A DNA stretch of 64,000 nt, taken from the NCBI GenBank assembly GCA_036013505.1, contig CP107851.1:3038001-3102000 (forward strand). Direction: 5' to 3'. The position numbers and the translations under genes are program-made. The first letter of the stretch is position 1, and every line of letters starts with the position of its first letter. Source of the stretch: Streptomyces sp. NBC_00510. Its GTDB lineage: Bacteria; Actinomycetota; Actinomycetes; Streptomycetales; Streptomycetaceae. Positions 42,847 through 51,008 of the stretch are shown piece by piece. The notes beneath the pieces are model-generated. The model saw only the letters and a program-made list of their open reading frames with translations, did not search any database and was not told where the DNA came from.

Positions 42847-45114
42847 TCACACGTCCAGCGTGAGACGGGGCCGGGGGGCGTCCGTGCGGCCCGTGGGCGG
42901 GCGGCGGCTGCCCGCCTGGTACGGGAGGGGCCAGGGTGCGCCGGGGCCGGAGTAGTCCTGTTCGGCGGCGGCGTGGAGCGTCCAGTTGGGGTCGTAGAGG
43001 TGGGGGCGGGCGAGCGCGCACAGGTCGGCGCGGCCCGCGAGGATCAGGGAGTTGACGTCGTCCCAGGAGGAGATGGCGCCGACCGTGATGACGGGCACCC
43101 CGAGTTCGTTGCGGATCCGGTCGGCGTAGGGGGTCTGGTAGGAGCGGCCGAAGTCGGGGGCCTCGTCGGCGACGACCTGGCCGGTCGAGACGTCGATGGC
43201 GTCGGCACCGTGGGCGGCGAAGGCCCGGGCGATCTCGACCGCCTCGTCGGCGGTCGTGCCGCCCTCGGCCCAGTCGGTGGCGGAGATGCGGACGGTCATC
43301 GGGCGGTCGGCGGGCCAGACCTCGCGGACGGCGTCGAAGACCTCCAGGGGGAAGCGCAGCCGCCCGGTCAGGTCGCGGCCGTAGGCGTCGGTGCGCCGGT
43401 TGGTGAGCGGGGAGAGGAAGGACGAGAGCAGGTAGCCGTGGGCGCAGTGCAGTTCCAGCAGGTCGAACCCCGCGCGGGCGCCGCGCGCGGCGGAGGCGGC
43501 GAACTGCTCGCGGATCGCGGCGAGCCCCTCGGCGTCCAGGGCGTGCGGGACCTGGCTCACGTGGGGGTGGTACGGCAGCGGGGAGGGGGCCGCGAGCGGC
43601 CAGTTGCCCTCCGGGAGCGGCTGGTCGATGCCCTCCCACATCAGCCGGGTGGAGCCCTTGCGGCCGCTGTGGCCGAGCTGCAGGCCGATCGCGGCGCCGG
43701 GCCGGGCGTGCACGAAGCCGGTGACGCGGCGCCAGGCGTCCTCGTGCCCGTCGTTCCACAGGCCCGCGCAGCCGGGGGTGATGCGGCCCTCGGGGCTGAC
43801 GCAGACCATCTCGGTCATGACCAGGCCGGCGCCGCCGAGGGCACGGGCGCCGAGGTGGACGAGGTGGAAGTCGCCGGGGGTGCCGTCGGTGGCGGAGTAC
43901 ATGTCCATCGGCGAGACGACGACCCGGTTGCGCAGGGTCAGCCCGCGCAGGGTGAACGGGGTGAACATCGGCGGGGTGTCCGGCCCGGTGCCGAACTCCC
44001 GCTCCACGGAGGCGGTGAACTCCGCGTCGCGCAGGCGCAGGTTGTCGTGGGTGACCCGGCGGCTGCGGGTGAGCAGGTTGAAGGCGAACTGCCGGGGCGG
44101 CTGGGCGGTGTACTGCTCCAGGTGCTCGAACCACTCCAGGCTGGCCCGCGCGGCGCGCTGCGTGCTGGCGACGACCGGCTTGCGCTCGGCCTCGTAGGCG
44201 GCGAGCGCCTCGGGGACGCCGGGCTGCTCGTGCAGGCAGGCGGCGAGGGCGAGGGCGTCCTCCATGGCGAGCTTGGTGCCGGAGCCGATGGAGAAGTGCG
44301 CGGTGTGGGCGGCGTCACCGAGGAGCACGATGTTCCCGTGCCGCCAGCGCTCGTTGACGACGGTGGTGAAGGCGATCCAGCGGGAGCGGTTGCCGCGCAG
44401 GCCGTGGCCGTGCAGGGCGTCGGCGAAGATCTTCTCGCAGCGGGCGATCGACTCGGCCTCGTCCAGCCGGTCCAGTCCGGCGCGCTGCCAGACGTCCTCG
44501 CGCATCTCGACGATGAAGGTGCTCGCGTCCGGCCGGTACGGATAGCCGTGGGCCTGCATCACGCCGTGCTCGGTCTCGGCGATCTCGAAGCGGAAGGCGT
44601 CCAGGACGAGGTCGGTGGAGAGCCAGATGTAGCGGCAGCGGTGGCCGGTGAGGGTGGGGCGGAAGACGGCGGCGTGGGCCCCGCGGGTGGCGCTGCCCGC
44701 GCCGTCGGCGGCGATGACGAGGTCGTGGTCGCGGGCCAGCCGTTCGGCGGCCGGGGCGAGTTCGCGGCTGCGGACGGTCACGCCGAGGTCGTGGCAGCGG
44801 TCGTGGAGGACCGCCAGCAGCGTGCGCCGGTCCACCGCCGCGAAGCCGTGGCCGCCGGAGGTGACGGCACGGCCGCGGTGGCGCACGTCGATGTCGTCCC
44901 AGCGGGTGAACTCCCGTTCCAGGGCGCGGAAGACGACCGGGTCGGCGTGCTCGATGCCGCCGAGCGTCTCGTCGGACAGCACGACGCCGAAGCCGAAGGT
45001 GTCCTCCGGCGAGCCGCGCTCCCAGACGGTGATCTCGCGTTCCGGGTCGAGGCGCTTGAGCAGTGCGGCCGCGTAGAGCCCGCCGGGGCCGCCGCCGATG
45101 ATGGCCACCCGCAC
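42847..45114 (-). CDS. 2-Aminobenzoyl-CoA monooxygenase/reductase (FAD monooxygenase - old yellow enzyme fusion)
   Basis: A 755-residue fusion. Residues 1-~370 are a flavin aromatic hydroxylase: VRVAIIGGGPGGLYAA (Rossmann), GFGVVLSDETL, DHDLVIAADGAGSATR (the DG motif) and NIVLLGDAAHTAHFSIGSGTKLAMEDA (GD motif). Residues ~400-755 are an OYE-type FMN reductase: MFTPFTLRGLTLRNRVVVSPM, LGHSGRKGS, ELHCAHGYLLSSFLSPLTNRRTDAYG. This order is that of salicylyl-CoA 5-hydroxylase and, with the extra OYE half, of Azoarcus 2-aminobenzoyl-CoA monooxygenase/reductase, which hydroxylates and hydrogenates the ring without ring-cleaving dioxygenase. GTG 45114 is two bases after the hydratase stop, with GGAAGGG upstream. 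Confidence 0.9.
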   Translation of the reverse strand: MRVAIIGGGPGGLYAAALLKRLDPEREITVWERGSPEDTFGFGVVLSDETLGGIEHADPVVFRALEREFTRWDDIDVRHRGRAVTSGGHGFAAVDRRTLLAVLHDRCHDLGVTVRSRELAPAAERLARDHDLVIAADGAGSATRGAHAAVFRPTLTGHRCRYIWLSTDLVLDAFRFEIAETEHGVMQAHGYPYRPDASTFIVEMREDVWQRAGLDRLDEAESIARCEKIFADALHGHGLRGNRSRWIAFTTVVNERWRHGNIVLLGDAAHTAHFSIGSGTKLAMEDALALAACLHEQPGVPEALAAYEAERKPVVASTQRAARASLEWFEHLEQYTAQPPRQFAFNLLTRSRRVTHDNLRLRDAEFTASVEREFGTGPDTPPMFTPFTLRGLTLRNRVVVSPMDMYSATDGTPGDFHLVHLGARALGGAGLVMTEMVCVSPEGRITPGCAGLWNDGHEDAWRRVTGFVHARPGAAIGLQLGHSGRKGSTRLMWEGIDQPLPEGNWPLAAPSPLPYHPHVSQVPHALDAEGLAAIREQFAASAARGARAGFDLLELHCAHGYLLSSFLSPLTNRRTDAYGRDLTGRLRFPLEVFDAVREVWPADRPMTVRISATDWAEGGTTADEAVEIARAFAAHGADAIDVSTGQVVADEAPDFGRSYQTPYADRIRNELGVPVITVGAISSWDDVNSLILAGRADLCALARPHLYDPNWTLHAAAEQDYSGPGAPWPLPYQAGSRRPPTGRTDAPRPRLTLDV

Positions 45115-45116
45115 GG

Positions 45117-45944
45117 CTAACGGCCCTTCCAGTTGGGGCTGCGCTTGTCGGTGAACGCGGCGTGGAACTCGGCGTAGTCCTCGCTGGTCATCAGGAGCGC
45201 CTGGGTGGCGGCGTCCATCTCCACGGCGGCGCCGAGCGGCATGTCGAGCTCCGCGGTGAGCAGGGCCTTGGTCTGCGCGTACGCCAGCGCGGGGCCGGCC
45301 GCCAGGCGCTTGGCGAGGGCGGCGGCGCTCGCGTCCGCCTGCCCGTCGTCGACGAGCTCGCTGACCAGGCCGATGCGATCGGCCTCCGCGGCGCCGACGG
45401 TGTCGCCGAGCATCAGCAGCCGGGTGGCATGGCCGAGGCCGACGATGCGGGGCAGCAGGTAGGCGGCGCCCATGTCGGCGCCCGCGAGGCCGACCTTGGT
45501 GAAGAGGAAGGCGAAGCGGGCCGAGCGCTCGACGATCCGGAAGTCGGAGGCGAGGGCGATGACGGAACCGGCTCCGGCCGCGACGCCGTGGACGGCGGCG
45601 ACGACGGGGAAGGGGGCCTCGCGGAGGGCGCGGACGACCTGTCCGGTCATGCGGGTGAAGTCCAGGAGCTGGCCCGCACCCATGGCGAGGGTGGCGCCGA
45701 TGATCTCGTCGACGTCCCCGCCGGAGCAGAAGCCGCGACCGGCCCCGGCGAGCACGAGCACGCGGGTGTCGCCGTGGTGCGGCAGCTCGGTGAGCAGGTC
45801 GCGCAGGTCGGCGTAGGCACCGAAGGTGAGCGCGTTGAGCTTGTCGGGCCGGTCGAGGGTGACGGTGACGACGCCGTCGGCGCGCTCGACGCGCAGGTGC
45901 CGCCATTCCTCGGTCCGGCCTGCGGAGCCTCGGTAGGGGCTCAT
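45117..45944 (-). CDS. Enoyl-CoA hydratase/isomerase family protein
   Basis: A 275-residue crotonase. TLDRPDKLNALTFGAYADLR, GAGRGFCSGGDVDEIIG (oxyanion hole), and AAVHGVAAGAGSVIALASDFRI are family signatures. The usual second catalytic Glu region reads FTKVGLAGADMGAAYLLPRIVG: Asp replaces Glu, as in aromatic-CoA ring hydrolases and phenylacetate-type isomerases, so it may hydrate or open a ring. ATG 45944 has AAGGAGG eight bases upstream; GTG 45950 sits too close to that SD. First gene of the minus-strand half of the anthranilate cluster. Confidence 0.9.
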   Translation of the reverse strand: MSPYRGSAGRTEEWRHLRVERADGVVTVTLDRPDKLNALTFGAYADLRDLLTELPHHGDTRVLVLAGAGRGFCSGGDVDEIIGATLAMGAGQLLDFTRMTGQVVRALREAPFPVVAAVHGVAAGAGSVIALASDFRIVERSARFAFLFTKVGLAGADMGAAYLLPRIVGLGHATRLLMLGDTVGAAEADRIGLVSELVDDGQADASAAALAKRLAAGPALAYAQTKALLTAELDMPLGAAVEMDAATQALLMTSEDYAEFHAAFTDKRSPNWKGR

Positions 45945-46003
45945 GGGCACGTCCTCCTTCGCGGGGGAGGCAGGCTTGCCAACACCGCGAAGTTATCACT
46001 CCT

Positions 46004-46021
46004 TCGTGACCGCCGTCACGA
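46004..46021. promoter_or_regulatory. TGAC-N4-GTCA palindrome at the enoyl-CoA hydratase promoter
   Basis: TCGTGAC-CGCC-GTCACGA is a perfect seven-base inverted repeat, 60-77 bases before the hydratase ATG. On the minus strand one half forms a -35-like (G)TGACG, 17-18 bases from TAACTT as -10. It shares TGACNGCCGTCAC with the ligase/dehydrogenase promoter of the same cluster. Confidence 0.6.
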
Positions 46022-46042
46022 GTGCGCGATATGCGCGGCGCC

Positions 46043-47047
46043 TCACACGCCTCCCAGCGTGGCGACGAGGACGGCCTTGATGGTGTGCATCCGGTTCTCG
46101 GCCTGGTCGAAGACGATGGACCGCGCCGACTCGAAGACCTCGTCGGTGACCTCCAGCGAGGTCAGCCCGTGCCGTTCGTGGATCTCCCGGGCCAAGGTGG
46201 TGCCCAGGTCGTGGAAGGCGGGCAGGCAGTGCATGAACTTCGCGTCCGGGCGGCCGGTGGCGCGCAGCACGTCCGCGGTCACGGCGTACGGCTTCAGCAG
46301 CGCGATGCGCTCGTCCCACACCTCGGCGGGCTCGCCCATGGACACCCAGACGTCGGTGTGGACGAACTCCGCGCCGGCGACGCCCTCGGCGACGTCCTCG
46401 GTCAGGGTGACGCGGGCGCCGGTGGTCTCCGCGAGGCGCCGCGCCTCGGCGACGACGCCGTCGTCCGGCCACAGCTGCTCCGGGGCGGCGATGCGGACGT
46501 CCATGCCGAGGAGGGCGCCGGTGACCAGCAGCGAGTTGCCCATGTTGGAGCGGGCGTCGCCGAGGTAGGCGTAGGCGGTCTCCCCCAGCGGGGAACGGGA
46601 GTGCTCGGCCATGGTGAGCACGTCGGCGAGCATCTGGGTGGGGTGCCACTGGTCGGTGAGGCCGTTCCACACCGGCACCCCGGCGTGGGCGGCCAGTTCC
46701 TCGACGACCTCCTGACCCGTCCCGCGGTACTCGATGCCGTCGTACATCCGGCCGAGCACGCGGGCGGTGTCCTTCACCGACTCCTTGTGGCCGAGCTGGG
46801 AGCCGGCCGGGTCCAGGTAGGTGGTGGACGCGCCCTGGTCGGCCGCGGCGACCTCGAAGGCGCAGCGGGTGCGGGTGGAGGTCTTGGCGAAGATCAGGGC
46901 GATGTTCCTGCCGGCGAGCCGCCGGACCTCGGCGCCCGCCTTCTTGGCCGCCTTCAGCTCGGCGGCCAGGTCCACCAGCCCGCGGAACTCCTCGGGGGCG
47001 AAGTCCAGCTCCTTGAGGAAGTGGCGGCCCGTGAGGTCGATGGCCAT
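46043..47047 (-). CDS. argF: Ornithine carbamoyltransferase
   Basis: Transfers a carbamoyl group between carbamoyl phosphate and ornithine, giving citrulline, or runs in reverse in arginine catabolism. The 334-residue protein has the carbamoyl-phosphate motif [13 protein letters not shown] (~53-65), [14 protein letters not shown], the ornithine-binding MGEP region and the HCLPAFHD motif with the catalytic Cys. ATG 47047 has AGGAG upstream. It follows the arginine deiminase gene on the same strand by 115 bp, so it may serve as catabolic ArcB; a separate biosynthetic copy cannot be checked here. The gap has a short AT-rich stretch (47106-47135) that might hold an ArgR site, though I see no clear ARG box. 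Confidence 0.93.
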   Translation of the reverse strand: MAIDLTGRHFLKELDFAPEEFRGLVDLAAELKAAKKAGAEVRRLAGRNIALIFAKTSTRTRCAFEVAAADQGASTTYLDPAGSQLGHKESVKDTARVLGRMYDGIEYRGTGQEVVEELAAHAGVPVWNGLTDQWHPTQMLADVLTMAEHSRSPLGETAYAYLGDARSNMGNSLLVTGALLGMDVRIAAPEQLWPDDGVVAEARRLAETTGARVTLTEDVAEGVAGAEFVHTDVWVSMGEPAEVWDERIALLKPYAVTADVLRATGRPDAKFMHCLPAFHDLGTTLAREIHERHGLTSLEVTDEVFESARSIVFDQAENRMHTIKAVLVATLGGV

Positions 47048-47162
47048 GGGGGCTCCTAGGTCGGGGTCGGCCGGGTGCCGAACATGAGTGCGCCGAGACC
47101 ATGGAAGTCTATACGAACAGATGCATCCTTATACAGTCCGGGCCCGGCCACGGATCGCCCCG

Positions 47163-48398
47163 TCAGACCGGGTCCCGCTCGATGGGGCAGCTCATGCAGC
47201 GCGGACCGCCGCGGCCGCGCCCGAGTTCACTCCCGGGGATCTCTATGACCTCGATGCCGCGCTTGCGCAGGAAGGTGTTGGTGGTGACGTTGCGCTCGTA
47301 CGCCAGCACGACGCCCGGCTCCAGCGCGAGCACGTTGCATCCGTCGTCCCACTGCTCGCGCTCGGCGGAATGGACGTCCTGGGTCGCGGTGAGCACGCGG
47401 ATGTCGTCCAGGCCCAGGGCCGCCGCGATGGCCCGGTGCATGTGCTCCGGCGGGTGGTCGGTGACCTTCAGGTCGCGCTCCCCCGCGCCGGGCTCGATGG
47501 TGTACGAGCGCAGCATGCCCAGGCCCGCGTACTTGGTGAAGGTGTCGCCGTCGACCATCGTCATCACGGTGTCCAGGTGCATGAAGGCACGGCGCTTGGG
47601 CATGTCGAGGGCCACGATCGTGGTGGCCGACCCGGCGTTGAACAGGCGCTGGGCCAGCATCTCCACGGCCTGCGGGGTGGTGCGCTCGCTCATGCCGATG
47701 AGGACGGCGCCGTTGCCGATCACCAGGACGTCGCCGCCCTCGATGGTGGACGGGTAGGCCGCCTGGCCCTCGGACCACACGTGGAAGGAGCCGCCCGCGA
47801 AGAGCGGGTGGTGGCGGTAGATCGCCTCGTAGTGGATCGTCTCGTGCCAGCGGGCCGGCCAGCGCATCGCGTTGATGCTGACCCCGTCGTAGACCCAGGC
47901 CGAGGTGTCCCGGGTGAAGATGTGGTTCGGCAGCGGGTTGACCAGGAAGTCGTCCAGGTCCGTCACATGGAAGCGGACCGAGGTCGGCTCCGCGAAACGG
48001 GCCAGGAACTCCCGTTTGGTCATGCCGCCGACCAGGGCCTCGGTCAGCTCGGCCGCGGACAGCTCGTCGAAGGCCGCGCGCAGGTGGTCGGTGACCACCG
48101 GGCCGTACTCCTTCTCGTCGAAGACCCGGTCCAGCACCATGCGCCGGGCCTCGGGCAGGGTCAGCGTCTCCCGCAGCAGGTCACCGAAGAGGTGCACGGC
48201 CACGCCCCGGTCGCGCAGCACGTCGGCGAAGCCGTCGTGCTCGGCACGGGCCCGGCGCACCCACAGGACGTCGTCGAAGAGCAGGGCGTCCTTGTTCGAC
48301 GGCGTGAGCCTTTTCAGCTCCAGGTCGGGGCGGTGGAGGATGACGCGGTGCAGCCGCCCTGCCTCGGAGTCCACATGGAATGCCATGGAGCTAGACAT
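47163..48398 (-). CDS. arcA: Arginine deiminase
   Basis: Hydrolyses arginine to citrulline and ammonia. The 411-residue guanidino-modifying enzyme has [17 protein letters not shown], the catalytic Asp/His of FTRDTS and [34 protein letters not shown], and a C-terminal catalytic cysteine in [17 protein letters not shown]. Start uncertain: ATG 48398 (MSSSMAFHV) is annotated, but ATG 48386 (MAFHVDSE) coincides with where family similarity begins and GTG 48404 is also open; none has an ideal SD. No carbamate kinase (arcC) lies in the window, so the full arginine deiminase pathway is not complete here. Confidence 0.92.
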   Translation of the reverse strand: MSSSMAFHVDSEAGRLHRVILHRPDLELKRLTPSNKDALLFDDVLWVRRARAEHDGFADVLRDRGVAVHLFGDLLRETLTLPEARRMVLDRVFDEKEYGPVVTDHLRAAFDELSAAELTEALVGGMTKREFLARFAEPTSVRFHVTDLDDFLVNPLPNHIFTRDTSAWVYDGVSINAMRWPARWHETIHYEAIYRHHPLFAGGSFHVWSEGQAAYPSTIEGGDVLVIGNGAVLIGMSERTTPQAVEMLAQRLFNAGSATTIVALDMPKRRAFMHLDTVMTMVDGDTFTKYAGLGMLRSYTIEPGAGERDLKVTDHPPEHMHRAIAAALGLDDIRVLTATQDVHSAEREQWDDGCNVLALEPGVVLAYERNVTTNTFLRKRGIEVIEIPGSELGRGRGGPRCMSCPIERDPV

Positions 48399-48426
48399 TC
48401 CCACTTGGCAAGGGTTTACCGCCAGG

Positions 48427-48456
48427 GAGGGGCGGGCACCCGGGTGCCCGCCCCTC
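48427..48456 (-). terminator. Terminator of the hen1-pnkp operon
   Basis: A perfect 15-bp inverted repeat with no loop (48427-48441 with 48442-48456), six bases after the pnkp stop and just before arcA. Confidence 0.85.
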
Positions 48457-48461
48457 GCCCG

Positions 48462-51008
48462 TCACAGCCGGGGGTCCACCGGCTCGGACTCCAGCGCCAG
48501 GACGGCGAAGACCGCCTCGTGCACGCGCCACAGCGGCTCGCCCGCGGCCAGCCGGTCCAGCGCCTCCAGGCCCAGCCCGTACTCGCGCAGCGCGAGGGAG
48601 CGCTTGTGGCCCAGGGCGCGGGAGCGGAGCCTGGCCAGCTGGTCGGGACGGGTGTACTCGGGACCGTAGATGATCCGCAGGTACTCCCGGCCGCGGCACT
48701 TGATGCCGGGCTGGACCAGCCGGTTGCCGTCCTCGGTGCGCACCAGGGCCTGGAGCGGCTTGACGACCATGCCCTCGCCGCCGGCGGAGGTCAGCTCCAG
48801 CCACCACTGCGTACCGGCCGCCACCGACTCCTCGTCGCGGGTGTCGACCAGCAGCCGGCGGGTCTCCTGGAGCAGTCCCGTCGGGTCGTTGGCGACCATG
48901 CGGTCGATGAGCGCCAGCTGCTCGTCGTGCGGGAGCGCGGCGAGGCTGCGGCCCTGGGCGGCCAGGATCTGGAACGGCGCGAGACGCACCCCGTCCAGGC
49001 CCTCGGTCGTCCAGCAGTAGCGCCGGTACGCCTCGGTGAAGGCGGCGGCGTCAGCGGACCGCCCGCGCTGCCGCTCCAGCAGGCCCGTCACGTCGGTGCC
49101 GCGCGCGGCGGCGTGCTCCAGGGCGGCGATCGCACCCGGGAAGACCGCGCCGGAGGCGGCGCCCACGGCGGCGTACTGCCTGCGCAGCAGGCCGGTGGCC
49201 TTCAGCGACCAGGGCAGCAGCTCGGCGTCGAGCAGCAGCCAGTCCGTGCCCAGCTCCTCCCAGAGCCCGGCGGCGGTGACCGAGGCCCTCAGCCGGTCGA
49301 GGACCTGCTCGGTGACGGCCGGGTCGTCGAAGAACGGACGGCCCGTGCGGGTGTGCAGGGCGCCCGTCACGCCGCCGGTCACCCCGAAGCGCTCGCCGGC
49401 CGTCTCCGCGTCGCGGCACACCAGCGCCACGGCGCGGGAGCCCATGTGCTTCTCCTCGCAGAGCACCTGGCCGATGCCGTCCGCGCGGTAGGCGGCGAAC
49501 GCCTCGTGCGGGTGCTCCAGGTAACCCTCCCGTTGCGAGGTCGCGCACGGCGACATCGTCGGCGGCAGGTACATCAGCAGCCGCGGGTCGACCGCGAAGC
49601 GGCTCATGACCTCCAGCGCGGCGGCCGCGTTCTCCTCACGGACGGCGACCCGGCCGTGGTGCACGGTCTCCACGACACGGCGGCCGGCGACGTCGGCGAG
49701 GTCGAGCGGTCGCCCGTCCTGCCCACCCGGGGCCTCGCCGGCGAGCGGCTTGGCCGGCTCGTACCAGACCCGCTCGGCGGGGACGTCGACGATCTCGCGC
49801 TCGGGCCAGCGCAGGGCCGTCATCCGCCCGCCGAAGACGGCGCCGGTGTCGAGGCAGATCGTGTTGTTGATCCACGAGGTGCTCGGCACGGGTGTGTGGC
49901 CGTAGACGACGGCGGCGCGGCCGCGGTAGTCCTCGGCCCACGGGTAGCGCACGGGCAGGCCGAACTCGTCGGTCTCGCCGGTGGTGTCGCCGTACAGGGC
50001 GTGCGAGCGGACCCGGCCGGAGGTGCGGCCGTGGTACTTCTCGGGCAGGCCGGCGTGGCAGACGACCAGCTTGCCGCCGTCGAGGACGTAGTGGCTGACG
50101 AGTCCTTCGATGAACTCGCGCACCTGCTCGCGGAAGGCGGGGGCCTTCTCGTCCTCCTGCTCCATCTGCTCGATGGTCTCGGCGAGGCCGTGGGTGTGCT
50201 GGACCTTCTTGCCCTTCAGCCAGCGGCCCAGCTTGTTCTCGTGGTTGCCGGGCACGCACAGGGCGTCGCCGGCGGCGACCATGCCCATGACGCGGCGCAG
50301 CACGCCGGGGCTGTCGGGGCCACGGTCGACGAGGTCCCCCACGAAGACGGCCGTGCGGCCCTCGGGGTGCACGCCGTCGACGTAGCCCAGCTTGCCGAGC
50401 AGGGTCTCCAGCTCGGAGCTGCAGCCGTGGATGTCGCCGATGATGTCGAACGGGCCGGTGAGCTCGCGCTTGTCGTTGTAGCGGCGCTCCAGCACGACCT
50501 CGGCCGCCTCGACCTCCTCGGTGCCGCGCAGGACGTGCACCTTGCGGAAGCCCTCGCGCTCCAGCTGCCGCAGGGAGCGGCGCAGCTCGCGCTGCTGGCG
50601 CTGCACGACGTGCCGGGGCAGGTGGGCGCGGTCGGGACGGGACGCGTTCCGCTCGATGCAGACCTGCTCGGGGACGTCGAGGACGATCGCGATGGGCAGC
50701 ACGTCGTACTCGCGGGCGAGCCGGACGAGCTGGCGGCGGCTCTCCTGCTGCACGCTGGTGGCGTCGACGACGGTGAGCCGGCCTGCGGCCAGCCGCTTGC
50801 CCGCGATGTAGTGCAGCACGTCGAAGGCGTCACCGCTGGCGCCCTGGTCGTTCTCGTCGTCGCTGACCAGGCCGCGGCAGAAGTCCGAGGAGATCACCTC
50901 GGTGGGCTTGAAGTGGCGCCGGGCGAAGGTCGACTTGCCGGAGCCGGTGGTACCGATCAGGACCACGAGGGAAAGGTCGGTCACCGGGAGGGTGTGCTTG
51001 CCGGTCAT
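48462..51008 (-). CDS. pnkp: Bacterial polynucleotide kinase-phosphatase (Pnkp) of the RNA-repair system
   Basis: Heals and seals broken RNA ends. The 848-residue protein has three modules. A 5' kinase with P-loop VVLIGTTGSGKSTFARRHF (~14-32) comes first. A metallophosphatase follows with FDIIGDIHGCSSEL, GDLVDRGPDS and GNHENKLGRW, removing 2',3'-cyclic or 3' phosphates. Last is a ligase-type adenylyltransferase with the nucleotidyl lysine in VLCEEKHMGSRAV and the EGMVVKP motif V. All key residues are present. Its ATG overlaps the Hen1 stop (ATGA). Together they form the Pnkp/Hen1 RNA-repair pair known from Clostridium and actinomycetes. Confidence 0.95.
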   Translation of the reverse strand: MTGKHTLPVTDLSLVVLIGTTGSGKSTFARRHFKPTEVISSDFCRGLVSDDENDQGASGDAFDVLHYIAGKRLAAGRLTVVDATSVQQESRRQLVRLAREYDVLPIAIVLDVPEQVCIERNASRPDRAHLPRHVVQRQQRELRRSLRQLEREGFRKVHVLRGTEEVEAAEVVLERRYNDKRELTGPFDIIGDIHGCSSELETLLGKLGYVDGVHPEGRTAVFVGDLVDRGPDSPGVLRRVMGMVAAGDALCVPGNHENKLGRWLKGKKVQHTHGLAETIEQMEQEDEKAPAFREQVREFIEGLVSHYVLDGGKLVVCHAGLPEKYHGRTSGRVRSHALYGDTTGETDEFGLPVRYPWAEDYRGRAAVVYGHTPVPSTSWINNTICLDTGAVFGGRMTALRWPEREIVDVPAERVWYEPAKPLAGEAPGGQDGRPLDLADVAGRRVVETVHHGRVAVREENAAAALEVMSRFAVDPRLLMYLPPTMSPCATSQREGYLEHPHEAFAAYRADGIGQVLCEEKHMGSRAVALVCRDAETAGERFGVTGGVTGALHTRTGRPFFDDPAVTEQVLDRLRASVTAAGLWEELGTDWLLLDAELLPWSLKATGLLRRQYAAVGAASGAVFPGAIAALEHAAARGTDVTGLLERQRGRSADAAAFTEAYRRYCWTTEGLDGVRLAPFQILAAQGRSLAALPHDEQLALIDRMVANDPTGLLQETRRLLVDTRDEESVAAGTQWWLELTSAGGEGMVVKPLQALVRTEDGNRLVQPGIKCRGREYLRIIYGPEYTRPDQLARLRSRALGHKRSLALREYGLGLEALDRLAAGEPLWRVHEAVFAVLALESEPVDPRL

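Noticed and set aside
47106-47135. ArgR (ARG box) site between arcA and argF
   Set aside because: The stretch is AT-rich, but I could not form a convincing ARG-box palindrome or tandem pair.
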